The translations under genes were made by a program, and so were the position numbers. Source: Halomonas jincaotanensis (GTDB lineage Bacteria > Pseudomonadota > Gammaproteobacteria > Pseudomonadales > Halomonadaceae). From it: DNA of 64,000 bases. Each line of letters opens with the position of its first letter. Within the stretch, counting starts at the first letter, position 1. A model generated the notes under the pieces. The model was not told the DNA's origin. It saw only the letters and a program-made list of their open reading frames with translations, and made no database searches. Positions 55,239 through 64,000 of the stretch are shown here, piece by piece. Location of the stretch: the NCBI RefSeq assembly GCF_018448785.1, contig NZ_JAHCLU010000008.1, positions 124,001 through 188,000 of the forward strand, in the 5' to 3' direction.

Positions 55239-56549
55239 ATGATCCGTCATCTGAAATCCGGCGCGCCGGCCGACACTCGCGCCGCCGCCGACCGTAAAGT
55301 AAGAGAAACCGTCGAGACCACACTCGCCGACATCGAAGCCCGCGGGGACAGCGCCGTTCGAGACCTTTCCGAAAAATTCGACAATTGGTCACCCTCCTCC
55401 TTCCGCCTGACCCAGGAGCAGATCGATCAGGCCATGTCCGAGGTATCCGACCGGGATATCGAGGATATCCGTTTCGCCCAGGCGCAGATCCGCCGCTTCG
55501 CCGAGGCCCAGCTGGCCTCCATGCAGCCCGTCGAGGTCGAGACTCGTCCCGGGGTGGTGCTCGGGCACAAGCATCTGCCGATCAACTCGGTCGGCTGCTA
55601 CGTCCCCGGCGGGGTCTATCCCATGGTCGCCTCGGCGCACATGAGCGTGCTTACCGCCAAGGTCGCAGGCGTGAAGCGCGTCGTGGCCGCCGCGCCGCCC
55701 TTCAAGGGCAAGCCTCACCCGGCCATCGTCACCGCCATGTACCTCGCCGGCGCCGACGAGATCCTGGTGCTCGGCGGCGTACAGGCCGTCGGCAGCATGG
55801 CCATCGGGACCGAGACCATCTCGCCGGTCGACATGCTGGTCGGGCCCGGCAACGCCTTCGTCGCCGAGGCCAAGCGCCAGCTGTTCGGCCGTGTCGGCAT
55901 CGACCTGTTTGCCGGCCCCACCGAGACCCTGGTGATCGCCGACGACAGTGTCGACGGCCTGCTCTGCGCGACCGACCTGCTCGGCCAGGCCGAACATGGC
56001 CCGACCTCCCCCGCGGCTCTGCTGACCAACTCCGAGGCTCTGGCCAAGGACACCCTGGCCGCCATCGACGAGCTGCTCGGCAAGCTCCCCACCGCCGAGA
56101 TCGCTCGGCAGTCCTGGGAAACCTACGGGGAGATCATCGTCTGCGACAGCCACGAGGAAATGCTGCAGATCGCGGACGAGATGGCCTATGAGCATGTTCA
56201 GGTCATGACCGAGGACCCGGAGCGCTACCTCGAGCAGCTCACCAACTACGGCGCGCTCTTTCTCGGACCGCGCACCAACGTGGCGTTCGGTGACAAGGTG
56301 ATCGGCACCAATCACACCCTGCCTACCAAGAAGGCGGCGCGCTATACAGGTGGCCTGTGGGTCGGCAAGTTCCTCAAGACCTGCACCTACCAGCGCGTGC
56401 TGACCGATGAAGCCTCCGCCGAGATCGGCAGTTACTGCTCGCGCCTGTGCGCGCTGGAAGGCTTCTTCGGGCATGGCGAACAAGCCAACGAGCGCGTGCG
56501 CCGCTACGGCAAGCGTGACGTTCCCTATGCCTCGGCGGTCGATGCATGA
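55239..56549 (+). CDS. Histidinol-dehydrogenase-family dehydrogenase, HpsN-like
   Basis: 436-aa zinc and NAD dehydrogenase of the HisD fold. The zinc and catalytic set is complete: Gln250, His253 (GQAEHG), Glu318-His319 (YEHVQV), Asp352 ([10 protein letters not shown]) and His412 (FFGHGE). It is not in a his operon. A HisD paralogue directly after a TRAP importer and before an SDR matches the DHPS (2,3-dihydroxypropane-1-sulfonate) gene clusters, where HpsN oxidises (R)-DHPS to sulfolactate. Assignment to that substrate is inference; another diol is possible. Confidence 0.8.
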   Translation: MIRHLKSGAPADTRAAADRKVRETVETTLADIEARGDSAVRDLSEKFDNWSPSSFRLTQEQIDQAMSEVSDRDIEDIRFAQAQIRRFAEAQLASMQPVEVETRPGVVLGHKHLPINSVGCYVPGGVYPMVASAHMSVLTAKVAGVKRVVAAAPPFKGKPHPAIVTAMYLAGADEILVLGGVQAVGSMAIGTETISPVDMLVGPGNAFVAEAKRQLFGRVGIDLFAGPTETLVIADDSVDGLLCATDLLGQAEHGPTSPAALLTNSEALAKDTLAAIDELLGKLPTAEIARQSWETYGEIIVCDSHEEMLQIADEMAYEHVQVMTEDPERYLEQLTNYGALFLGPRTNVAFGDKVIGTNHTLPTKKAARYTGGLWVGKFLKTCTYQRVLTDEASAEIGSYCSRLCALEGFFGHGEQANERVRRYGKRDVPYASAVDA

Positions 56550-57298
56550 ACCTGCCGAATCCCCCGAGCCTGCGCCTGGACGGGCGCAGGGCTCTCGTCA
56601 CCGGGGCCAGCCAGGGCATTGGGCTGGCGGCCGCCTGCGCGCTGGCCCACGCCGGCGCCGAGGTCACGCTGGTGGCCCGTCATCGCCAGCGCCTGGACGA
56701 GGTCGTCGCGGCGCTGGGTGCCGCCGGCCTTTCCGCCGAGGCGCTGGCGCTGGATGTCAACGACCGCGCCGCCGTGCGCGAGGCACTCGACGGACGAGGC
56801 TTCGATATCCTGGTCAACAATGCCGGCACCAATCGTCCCAAGCCGATCGACGAGGTCGATGACGAGGACTATGCCGCGGTGATGGACCTGAACGTGCGCG
56901 CCACTTACTTCGTCACCCAGGTGGTGCTCGAGCGGATGCCGGCAGGTGGTAGCGTGATCAACGTGTCGTCGCAGATGGGCCATGTGGGCGCGGCCAACCG
57001 CAGCCTCTATTGCGCGTCCAAATCGGCGGTGGAAGGCATGACCCGCGCCATGGCGGTGGAGCTTGGCCCCCGTGGCATCCGCGTCAACACGCTCTGCCCG
57101 ACGTTCATCGAAACCCCCATGACTCGCCCCTACTTTGCGCAGCCCGGCTTTCGGGACGCCGTGCTGGCCAAGATTCCGCTGGGGCGGCTCGGCCAGATCG
57201 AGGACATCATGGGTCCAGTGGTCTTCCTTGCCTCACCGGCGGCTGCCATGGTCACGGGCAGTGCGCTGATGGTGGACGGCGGCTGGACGGCGCACTGA
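56546..57298 (+). CDS. Short-chain dehydrogenase/reductase, possibly HpsO-like
   Basis: 250-aa classical [13 protein letters not shown] (residues 19-28), NNAGTN near 91, catalytic Ser in NVSSQMG and YCASK near 153. It resembles gluconate/2-deoxygluconate-type dehydrogenases. The start overlaps the HisD-family stop (ATGA), so the two act in one pathway. In DHPS clusters an SDR (HpsO) interconverts DHPS isomers by oxidation at C2; that role is a guess here. Confidence 0.78.
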   Translation: MNLPNPPSLRLDGRRALVTGASQGIGLAAACALAHAGAEVTLVARHRQRLDEVVAALGAAGLSAEALALDVNDRAAVREALDGRGFDILVNNAGTNRPKPIDEVDDEDYAAVMDLNVRATYFVTQVVLERMPAGGSVINVSSQMGHVGAANRSLYCASKSAVEGMTRAMAVELGPRGIRVNTLCPTFIETPMTRPYFAQPGFRDAVLAKIPLGRLGQIEDIMGPVVFLASPAAAMVTGSALMVDGGWTAH

Positions 57299-57529
57299 GG
57301 CGACCGCATCTCTCACCGCCAAATGTTCCAACCACGATTCTACCCGCCTCCCCATCTCTCGCTACGCCACCTCACCCACCTGGCAAACAACCGGCGCGCT
57401 TCGATGGTGACCGGAGAAGCGCGGCGGGTACCCGGGTAGCTGCAGCCACCGGCACTAACTGATAATATTTGCAGTCGTCAGTGTTTCGCATTGACGGCCT
57501 CTCGATCCGGCATTCGCAAGGAGTCCCGC

Positions 57530-59239
57530 TTGTCCATTCCTGCCAGCGTTCGCCTGATGGCTCTGTCGCGCCGCATCACGCATCATTTCAGTGCCTGGAC
57601 CTTGCTGATACTGCTGATTGCCCTGATCGTCGCGTTACCGGTGCTGGTGATTCTCTTTCATGTCTTTCTACCGACCGAGGGCGTCTGGTCGCATCTCGCC
57701 AGCACCGTGCTCGGCCGCTACCTGAGCAATACCCTGTTCCTTGCCGTCACGGTGGGTATCGGCACGCTGGTGATCGGCACCGGCACGGCGTGGCTGGTGG
57801 TGATGTGCCGCTTTCCGGGCAAGCGTCTCTTCGAGTGGGCGCTACTGCTGCCGCTGGCCGTGCCGACCTATGTGATCGCCTATGCCTACACGGATTTCCT
57901 GCAGGTTGCCGGCCCACTTCAGAGCTGGTTGCGCGAGGTGATGGGCTGGAGCTTCGGTGACTACTACTTTCCCGACATCCGCTCGCTGGGTGGCGCCGCG
58001 ACCCTGATCACCATGGTGCTGTATCCGTATGTCTACCTGCTCGCGCGCGCGTCCTTTCTGGAGCAGTCGGTGTGCATGCTGGATGTCGGCCGCACCCTGG
58101 GCCGAGGGCCCTGGCGTCTGTTCTTCACCGTCGCCGTCCCCTTGGCTCGACCGGCACTGGTCGGTGGGGTCTCGCTGGCGCTCATGGAAACGCTCAATGA
58201 ATTCGGCGCAGTCCAGTTCTTCGGCGTCGATACCTTCACCACTGGGATCTATCGCACCTGGTTCGGCATGGGCGAACAGGTCGCGGCTGCCCAACTCGCG
58301 GCGTGCCTGCTGATCTTTGTCATTGCCCTGGTGCTTCTGGAGCGCTGGACGCGGGGCAAGCGGGAATACTTCCATACCTCAAGCCGCTACCAGCAGCTGC
58401 CCGAATACCGGCTACGCGGCTGGCGGGCTTTCGGCGCTTTTGCGGCCTGCCTGCTGCCGGTATTGATCGGCTTTCTTATTCCCAGCGGCTTGCTCGCGCA
58501 TCTTGCCATTCAGCAGGGCGATTCGCTGCTCGGGGTGCGGTTTCTTGAGTTCGCCGGCAATAGTCTGGTACTGGCGACCATCGCCTCGTTGATCGCCGTC
58601 GCCATGGCCGTGCTGCTCAGCTATGGCGTCCGGCTCGATTCAAGCCCGCTCACACGCAATGCCACGCGGATCGCCTCGCTTGGCTATGCCATTCCCGGTT
58701 CGGTGGTCGCGGTGGGCATTCTGATCCCTTTCGCCTGGCTGGACGACACCCTGAACCGCTGGCTGCAAGCGAATTACGACGTGATAGCCGGGCTGATATT
58801 CAGCGGCTCGGCCTTCATATTGATCTACGCGTACGTGGTGCGTTTTCTGGCGGTGTCATTCAATGCAGTCGAGGCGAGCCTCGGCAAGGTGACGCCGAGC
58901 ATGGATGCCGCCGCCCGCACCCTGGGACAGAGCGCCGGCGGCACGCTACGGCGGGTTCACACCCCCATCATGCGCGGCAGCCTGCTGGCCGCGGGAATAC
59001 TGGTATTCGTGGACGTCATGAAGGAGTTGCCGGCGACCATCATCCTGCGCCCCTTCAACTTCGACACCCTGGCGGTCAGGGCCCATAACCTCGCCTCGGA
59101 CGAGCGTCTCGCCGAGGCGTCGACGTCGTCACTGGCGATCGTCGTAGTGGGCATTCTCCCGGTCATCCTGCTTAGCATCGCCATGCGCAAGTCCCGCCCC
59201 GGTCACACAGCGGCCGGTCGGAAAGACGAACACCTGTGA
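57530..59239 (+). CDS. Ferric iron ABC importer permease (FbpB/AfuB-like)
   Basis: 569-aa permease made of two fused six-helix halves, as in FbpB. The first EAA loop is in DVGRTLGRGPWRLFFTVAVPLARPAL (near residue 185), the second in DAAARTLGQSAGGTLRRVHTPIMR (near 465). A TTG at 57530 with AAGGAG 6 nt upstream is chosen as start; an ATG 13 codons earlier has no ribosome site. Its last 111 bp overlap the convergent ATPase gene. It works with the ATPase at 59129 and the binding protein at 60572. Confidence 0.85.
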   Translation: MSIPASVRLMALSRRITHHFSAWTLLILLIALIVALPVLVILFHVFLPTEGVWSHLASTVLGRYLSNTLFLAVTVGIGTLVIGTGTAWLVVMCRFPGKRLFEWALLLPLAVPTYVIAYAYTDFLQVAGPLQSWLREVMGWSFGDYYFPDIRSLGGAATLITMVLYPYVYLLARASFLEQSVCMLDVGRTLGRGPWRLFFTVAVPLARPALVGGVSLALMETLNEFGAVQFFGVDTFTTGIYRTWFGMGEQVAAAQLAACLLIFVIALVLLERWTRGKREYFHTSSRYQQLPEYRLRGWRAFGAFAACLLPVLIGFLIPSGLLAHLAIQQGDSLLGVRFLEFAGNSLVLATIASLIAVAMAVLLSYGVRLDSSPLTRNATRIASLGYAIPGSVVAVGILIPFAWLDDTLNRWLQANYDVIAGLIFSGSAFILIYAYVVRFLAVSFNAVEASLGKVTPSMDAAARTLGQSAGGTLRRVHTPIMRGSLLAAGILVFVDVMKELPATIILRPFNFDTLAVRAHNLASDERLAEASTSSLAIVVVGILPVILLSIAMRKSRPGHTAAGRKDEHL

Positions 59240-60325
59240 GGTGTCGAGGTGAATATCCACCTGTTGGCCTTCCGCGGGCAGGAAGACCCCGGGGATTCGG
59301 GCGTGAAGGTGCGCCTCGCGCCCGTCTTCCCCATGAGCGCAGAGGTGCAGCAGGCTGCTGCGCCCAAGCAGCTTGGCCATCACGATATGGCTGTGGGTAT
59401 GGCGTGAGGCGGGCAGGTCGTGGCGTTCGGTGACCCGCAACGCTTCGGGGCGAATCAACACCTGCACTGTTTCGCCTTCCGGTAGCCAGTCAGCCTCGAC
59501 CTTGCCCACCGGGGTGACAACCTGGCCGCCCGACACGACGCCGTCCAGCTGATTGACCTCACCGAAGAACGTCACGACGAAGGGATCGCGGGGGGAGCAG
59601 TAGAGCTCCTTGGGGGTGCCGGTCTGCACGATGGCCCCGTCTCGCATCAAGGCGATGCGGTCGGCCATGAACATCGCCTCTTCCGGATCGTGGGTGACCA
59701 GCAGCGCCCCGGCACCGACCTGCTTGAGCACGTGAAGCGTATCGTCGCGGATACGGTCACGCAGCCGCGCGTCCAGGCTGGAGAACGGCTCATCGAGCAG
59801 CATCAGGGCCGGCGCCGGTGCCAGTGCGCGTGCCAGCGCCACCCGCTGCTGCTGCCCGCCCGAGAGAGTGTGCGGATAAGCCTCGGCGTATCCCGCAATG
59901 CCCAGTTGCTTGAGCAGCCCCATTGCGCGTGCGGTGCGCTCTTCGCCGGACAGCCGTTTGAGGCCGAAGGTCACGTTCTGCAACACGCTCAAGTGGGGAA
60001 ATAATGCCGAGTCCTGGAACGCCAGTCCGACGTTACGTTTCTCGGGCGGCAGGTGACGCTTGCGGGATTCGGCGATCGTCTGCCCGTTGAGGGATACCCG
60101 CCCCTGCTGAAGGGTCTCGAGGCCGGCGGCGATTCGCAACAAGGTAGTCTTGCCACAACCCGAGGGTCCCAACAGACAGACAACCTCACCGGGCGCGACA
60201 TGCAGATCGATGCCCTTGACGGCGGGCAGGCCATCGAACGAGTGCCGCACCCCCTCCATGGTCAGTACATTCGCCTCGGACCTGGACGTATTGTCGACTG
60301 GCGCAAGATTCAGTTTGCTGGTCAT
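59129..60325 (-). CDS. Ferric iron ABC importer ATP-binding protein (FbpC-like)
   Basis: 398-aa ATPase. Walker A GPSGCGKTT (about residues 53-61), Q loop FQDSALFPHLS, signature LSGGQQQR, Walker B ALMLLDEPFSSLDA and the switch LLVTHDPEEAM are complete; a TOBE-like domain follows (about 260-365). Most FbpC proteins are about 350 aa. The last about 28 residues (GRCVTGAGLAHGDAKQ onwards) have no conserved features and lie antisense to the end of the permease gene, so this tail probably arose by read-on into it. Divergent from the binding-protein gene. Confidence 0.88.
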   Translation of the reverse strand: MTSKLNLAPVDNTSRSEANVLTMEGVRHSFDGLPAVKGIDLHVAPGEVVCLLGPSGCGKTTLLRIAAGLETLQQGRVSLNGQTIAESRKRHLPPEKRNVGLAFQDSALFPHLSVLQNVTFGLKRLSGEERTARAMGLLKQLGIAGYAEAYPHTLSGGQQQRVALARALAPAPALMLLDEPFSSLDARLRDRIRDDTLHVLKQVGAGALLVTHDPEEAMFMADRIALMRDGAIVQTGTPKELYCSPRDPFVVTFFGEVNQLDGVVSGGQVVTPVGKVEADWLPEGETVQVLIRPEALRVTERHDLPASRHTHSHIVMAKLLGRSSLLHLCAHGEDGREAHLHARIPGVFLPAEGQQVDIHLDTSQVFVFPTGRCVTGAGLAHGDAKQDDRENAHYDDRQ

Positions 60326-60507
60326 AGGCTAAACACGCTCATCGCACGATAAGAACTGCCCTCCTATCATACCCGTAATCGGCGGCGAATGCGTTTCGGA
60401 TTGAATCGCATTCGACGTTGGTGATTCTGCCACCTGAAGGAAACTACATGCACGCTGTCGAGACCGCCAAGGCTTGACGGCGAGTCGCCGAGGCGCTTCA
60501 ATAGCGA

Positions 60508-60540
60508 GGGAGAGAATGCTAAACATTATCGTTATGTTTC
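60508..60540. promoter_or_regulatory. Possible Fur-type site upstream of the iron-binding protein gene
   Basis: An AT-rich stretch containing ACATTATCGTTATGT; the complement has GATAAT followed by a degenerate second hexamer. It lies 30-65 nt before the ATG of the binding protein and fits weakly with the GATAAT-repeat view of Fur sites. Confidence 0.3.
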
Positions 60541-60571
60541 ATTGGTTGTTTCCGTACCAACGAGGTCACAC

Positions 60572-61600
60572 ATGAAGAACCACTTCCGTCTCGCTCTTCC
60601 CGCGGCAGCCATCCTTGCTGGCTCAGCCGTCGCCGGTCAAGCGCTCGCCAACGAGGTCAACATCTACTCGGCGCGCCACTACGATTCCGACGAGCAGCTC
60701 TATGAAGCGTTCACGGAAAAGACCGGCATCGAAGTCAATGTCCTTGAAGGCGACTCCGACCAGCTCATCGAGCGTATCCAGCGCGAGGGCGTGGCGAGCC
60801 CAGCCGATGTCATGCTGACCGTCGATGCCGGACGTCTATGGCGGGCGGAGCAAGAAGGCATCTTCCAGGGCGTCGACTCCGAGGTGCTTGCCGAGCGCCT
60901 GCCGGAGGCCATGCGCCATCCTGAGGGCGAGTGGTTCGGCTTCAGCCAGCGAGTGCGGGCCATCTACTACAACCGCGAGAACGCCGATCCCGACGAGGTC
61001 GAGCGCTACGAGGATCTCGCGTCATCGGAGCTTGAGGGTAGTGTCTGCATTCGCTCATCGAGCAACATCTATAACCAGTCCCTACTGGCCTCGATGATCG
61101 GCCACCACGGCGAGGAGGAAGCCGAGGCGTGGGCGAAGGGCGTGGTCGACAATCTTGCACGCCAGCCAGAAGGTGGCGATACCGACCAGATTCTCGGCGT
61201 CGCCAGCGGCGAATGTGATTTCGCCGTTGCTAACCATTACTACTTTGTGAGGCTGCTCAAGTCCGACGATGACAGCGAGCGCGAGGCGGCGCGCAAGGTC
61301 GGTATCATCTTCCCCAACCAGGATGATCGCGGTGCTCACGTCAACGTTGGCGGCGCAGGTGTCGTGGAAGGTGCCCCCAACCGCGAGAACGCCATTCAGT
61401 TTCTCGAGTTCCTGGCCTCTAATGAAGCGCAGGAGCACTTCGCCGCTGGTAATAACGAGTTCCCGGTGGTGAGTGGCGTGAAGAAGGATCCGGTGCTGGA
61501 ATCCTGGGGCAACTTCAAGATGGATGATCTCAACATCAGCGTGCTCGGCGAGCATAACCCCGAGGCGATTCGTATCTTCGATCGCGTCGGCTGGCGCTAA
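60572..61600 (+). CDS. Ferric iron ABC importer substrate-binding protein (FbpA/FutA-like)
   Basis: 342-aa periplasmic ferric-binding protein with a Sec signal peptide (cleavage after QALA, near residue 26) and the mature start NEVNIYSARHYDSDEQLYEA. Iron-ligand tyrosines are expected in RVRAIYYNRENADP (about 130) and NHYYFVRLL (about 222). Length is normal. The ATG has GAGG upstream. Separated from fbpC by 246 bp; the three iron genes are arranged permease(+), ATPase(-), binding protein(+) instead of one operon. Confidence 0.88.
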   Translation: MKNHFRLALPAAAILAGSAVAGQALANEVNIYSARHYDSDEQLYEAFTEKTGIEVNVLEGDSDQLIERIQREGVASPADVMLTVDAGRLWRAEQEGIFQGVDSEVLAERLPEAMRHPEGEWFGFSQRVRAIYYNRENADPDEVERYEDLASSELEGSVCIRSSSNIYNQSLLASMIGHHGEEEAEAWAKGVVDNLARQPEGGDTDQILGVASGECDFAVANHYYFVRLLKSDDDSEREAARKVGIIFPNQDDRGAHVNVGGAGVVEGAPNRENAIQFLEFLASNEAQEHFAAGNNEFPVVSGVKKDPVLESWGNFKMDDLNISVLGEHNPEAIRIFDRVGWR

Positions 61601-61639
61601 GCCCTACCCCGCAAAGGGGTAGTAAAGCGTCGCAATAAC

Positions 61640-61666
61640 GAGGCCCACGGCAATGCCGTGGGCCTC
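61640..61666. terminator. Strong terminator between the iron-binding protein gene and polA
   Basis: Perfect 12-bp stem GAGGCCCACGGC / GCCGTGGGCCTC with an AAT loop. On the plus strand a T-rich stretch follows a few bases later; it probably stops both convergent transcripts. Confidence 0.75.
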
Positions 61667-61698
61667 TGCTCTAGCTTCTTTTGTCTTATCCCAAGGCC

Positions 61699-64000
61699 TC
61701 AATGCGCCTCGTCCCAGTTCACACCGCTCTCGGCTTCCACGGTCAACGGCACGCTGAGCTCGGCGGCGGCCTGCATGCGGGCCTTCACCTTGGCGATGAA
61801 ATCCTTGACCTGGGCTTCCTTGACCTCGAAGACCAGCTCGTCGTGTACCTGCATCACCATGACCGCATCGAAGTCCTCGCCACCCAGCCATGCGTCGACG
61901 TCGATCATCGCGCGCTTGATGATGTCCGCCGCCGTCCCCTGCATGGGGGCGTTGATGGCGGTTCGCTCGGCACCCTGGCGACGGGCGTGGTTCTGGGAGC
62001 GAATCTCCGGCAGGTGCAGGCGGCGTCCAAACACCGTCTCGACATAACCATCCTCGGCGGCCTGGGCGCGGATACGCTCCATGTAGCGGGCCACCCCGGG
62101 GTAGCGGTCGAAATAGCGATCGATATAGGTCTGAGCCTGGCGACGCTCGATCGTCAGCTGGCGACCGAGCCCCCAGGCGCTCATGCCGTAGATGAGCCCG
62201 AAGTTAATTGCCTTGGCGCTGCGCCGTTGGTCGTGGGAGACCTTCTCCAGCGGCACGCCGAACACCTCGGCTGCCGTGGCGGCGTGAATATCGCGGCCCT
62301 CGGCGAAAGCGTCGAGCAGGCCCTTGTCCTCGGAGAGGTGCGCCATGATGCGCAGCTCGATCTGCGAGTAGTCGGCCGCGACGATGCAGTATCCGGGCCT
62401 GGCCACGAAGGCTTGGCGGATGCGTCGCCCTTCCAGGGTGCGGATAGGGATGTTCTGCAGGTTGGGATCGGAGGAGGACAAACGCCCGGTGGCGGTGACT
62501 GCCTGGTGATAGCTGGTATGCAGCCGCCCGGTCGCCTTGTTGACCAGCCGCGGCAGCTTGTCGGTGTAGGTGGATTTCAGCTTGGAAAGTCCGCGGTGCT
62601 CCATGATCACCTTGGGCAGGGGGTAGTCCAGCGCCAGCTCCTCGAGCACCGCCTCAGCAGTAGAAGGCGCGCCCTTGGGCGTCTTCTTGATCACCGGGAT
62701 CTTCTGCTCCTCGAACAGGATCTGGCCGAGCTGCTTGGGCGAGCCGAGGTTGAACTCGCGACCGGCGAGCTCGAACGCCTGACCCTCTAACTCGCGGATA
62801 CGTGTCGCCAGCTCCTGGCTCTGGGCATGCAGGCGTTCGGGGTCCAGCGCCACGCCGGTGCGCTCCATGCGCGACAGCACCGGCACCAGCGGCAGCTCGA
62901 TCTCCTCGAGCACACTCGCCAGCCGCCCCTCGGCGGCCAGGCGCGGGCGCAGCGCATGATGTAGCCGCAGGGTGATGTCGACGTCCTCGCAGGCATAGGG
63001 GGCGGCCTGCTCCAGGGCGATCTGGTTGAAGGTCAGCTGCTTGGTCCCCTTGCCCGCGAACTCCTCGAAGCTCACCGTCTTCTCGCCAAGGTACTTGAGC
63101 GCCAGCGAATCCATATCATGGCGGGTGGCCGTGGAGTCGAGCACGTAGGATTCGAGCATGGTGTCTTCCAGCGGCCCTGCGACTTCGATGTCGTAACGGG
63201 CGAGTACCGAGATGTCGTACTTGAGGTTCTGACCGATCTTGGTCTTGGCGCCATCCGTCCAGAGCGGCCGCAGGGCCTCGAGCACCGCGTGACGGTCGAG
63301 CTGTTCGGGCGCGTCGAGATAATCGTGCGCGAGCGGGATATAGGCCGCCTCGCCCGGGTCGAGGGACAACCCGATGCCGACGATATCGGCCTCCATATAG
63401 TTCAGGCTTGTCGTCTCGAGATCGAAGCAGAAGGCCTCGCTCGCGGCCAGGCGCTTGAGCCAGGCATCAAACGCTGGCTGATCGAGGACCATGTGATCCT
63501 CGCGGTCGACGCGGCCACCAGGCGCATCCTCGCCCGGCTCGCTCTGTTGAGCGCTGGCCGGAACGGGTGTGCCGGCCGGGACATCGTCGACCCCTTCGTC
63601 CTTGCCTTCGAGCAGCTCAGCGAGCCAGGCCTTGAACTCCAGGTCGCGGTAAAGCTCGAACAGCGCCTGGCGGTCGGGGTGGGCGATGTCGAGGTCATCA
63701 AGCCCCACCGGCAGGTCACAGTCGGTCTTGATGGTGGCGAGCTGATAGGACAGGAACGCCTGCTCGCGGTGCTCTTCGAGCTTCTTCACCAGGGTCTTGG
63801 CGCCGCGTATCTCGAGTGTCTTGATCCTTTCCAGATCAGCGTAGAGCGTCTCGAGACCGCCCTGCATGCCTTTCAGCAGTCCCAGCGCTGTCTTCTCCCC
63901 GATGCCCGGCACGCCGGGGATGTTGTCGACCTTGTCGCCCATCAGCGCCAGAAAGTCGATGATCAGCGAGGGTGGCAGGCCGAACTTGGCCTCGACGCCC
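61699..64000 (-). CDS. polA: DNA polymerase I (partial, N-terminus outside the window)
   Basis: The reading frame is open through the right edge, so the first part of the 5' nuclease domain is missing; 766 C-terminal residues are present. Seen in order: the helix-hairpin-helix end of the 5' nuclease (GDKVDNIPGVPGIGEKTA), a linker rich in Glu and Pro, the 3'-5' exonuclease with CFDLETTSLN, and the polymerase domain with motif A DYSQIELRIMAHLS, motif B RRSAKAINFGLIYG and motif C MQVHDELVFEV. The proofreading Asp-x-Glu is intact, so this is a full Klenow-type enzyme for repair and Okazaki fragment processing. Confidence 0.96.
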   Translation of the reverse strand, partial: GVEAKFGLPPSLIIDFLALMGDKVDNIPGVPGIGEKTALGLLKGMQGGLETLYADLERIKTLEIRGAKTLVKKLEEHREQAFLSYQLATIKTDCDLPVGLDDLDIAHPDRQALFELYRDLEFKAWLAELLEGKDEGVDDVPAGTPVPASAQQSEPGEDAPGGRVDREDHMVLDQPAFDAWLKRLAASEAFCFDLETTSLNYMEADIVGIGLSLDPGEAAYIPLAHDYLDAPEQLDRHAVLEALRPLWTDGAKTKIGQNLKYDISVLARYDIEVAGPLEDTMLESYVLDSTATRHDMDSLALKYLGEKTVSFEEFAGKGTKQLTFNQIALEQAAPYACEDVDITLRLHHALRPRLAAEGRLASVLEEIELPLVPVLSRMERTGVALDPERLHAQSQELATRIRELEGQAFELAGREFNLGSPKQLGQILFEEQKIPVIKKTPKGAPSTAEAVLEELALDYPLPKVIMEHRGLSKLKSTYTDKLPRLVNKATGRLHTSYHQAVTATGRLSSSDPNLQNIPIRTLEGRRIRQAFVARPGYCIVAADYSQIELRIMAHLSEDKGLLDAFAEGRDIHAATAAEVFGVPLEKVSHDQRRSAKAINFGLIYGMSAWGLGRQLTIERRQAQTYIDRYFDRYPGVARYMERIRAQAAEDGYVETVFGRRLHLPEIRSQNHARRQGAERTAINAPMQGTAADIIKRAMIDVDAWLGGEDFDAVMVMQVHDELVFEVKEAQVKDFIAKVKARMQAAAELSVPLTVEAESGVNWDEAH

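Noticed and set aside
55239..56549. Annotation as histidine-biosynthesis hisD
   Set aside because: No his genes are adjacent, and it sits in a TRAP-dehydrogenase-SDR operon; a catabolic HisD paralogue is more likely, though the catalytic residues do not exclude histidinol oxidation.
57391..57427. Terminator after the SDR gene at the end of the TRAP operon
   Set aside because: An 11 of 12 bp inverted repeat with a 13-nt loop is present, but no T run follows and it is about 93 nt past the stop; the role is unclear.

Overview
The window is a gene-dense, GC-rich piece of a gammaproteobacterial chromosome. The mix of genes (catBCA with a divergent LysR regulator, a FabY-type initiating ketosynthase beside coaD, napEFDABC, glnE next to ilvE, tmcA, TRAP and ABC importers for organic compounds) fits a metabolically versatile marine or halophilic member of the Halomonadaceae. 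That assignment is inference from gene content; there is no rRNA in the window. No tRNA, rRNA, CRISPR array, prophage or insertion sequence was recognised.

Layout. 1-7.4 kb is an aromatic ring-cleavage region: catechol to 3-oxoadipate enol-lactone (catB, catC, catA, regulator catR), then a PcaD-like enol-lactonase next to a beta-keto acid cleavage enzyme, an IclR regulator and an AEC-family carrier. 7.4-12.1 kb is the periplasmic nitrate reductase operon napEFDABC, with a good FNR/ANR-like site upstream. 12.2-13.9 kb holds a type II dehydroquinase and a divergent short-chain dehydrogenase. 13.99-14.06 kb is a perfect eight-copy octanucleotide repeat.

14.06-26.5 kb is entirely on the minus strand. 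It has a sugar-type (CUT2) ABC importer followed by maleylacetate reductase, an atypical amidohydrolase, a hydroxyisobutyrate-dehydrogenase-like enzyme, a hydroxyquinol-type intradiol dioxygenase and a nitroreductase. Beyond a terminator lie a TauE/SafE permease and a regulator that fuses a winged helix to a solute-binding-protein domain. This locus is the best candidate here for an undescribed catabolic system. It should produce 3-oxoadipate, the same intermediate that the first region consumes.

26.7-51.7 kb is mostly core and housekeeping: ilvE, glnE, dgkA, dacB, an SMR-PACE drug-efflux pair with its LysR regulator, a TrmB-like methyltransferase, fabY-coaD-ferredoxin, a MATE pump, atoE, a thioesterase, an entericidin lipoprotein too short for ordinary ORF calling, a HIT protein, a NicO metal exporter with a DUF1007 partner, two tandem related lipoproteins, glycerate kinase, dps, pepD and tmcA.

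51.8-57.3 kb is a TRAP importer with a HisD-family dehydrogenase and an SDR, an arrangement resembling dihydroxypropanesulfonate (DHPS) catabolism. 57.5-61.6 kb is an Fbp-type ferric iron ABC importer whose permease and ATPase genes overlap tail to tail by 111 bp. The window ends inside polA.
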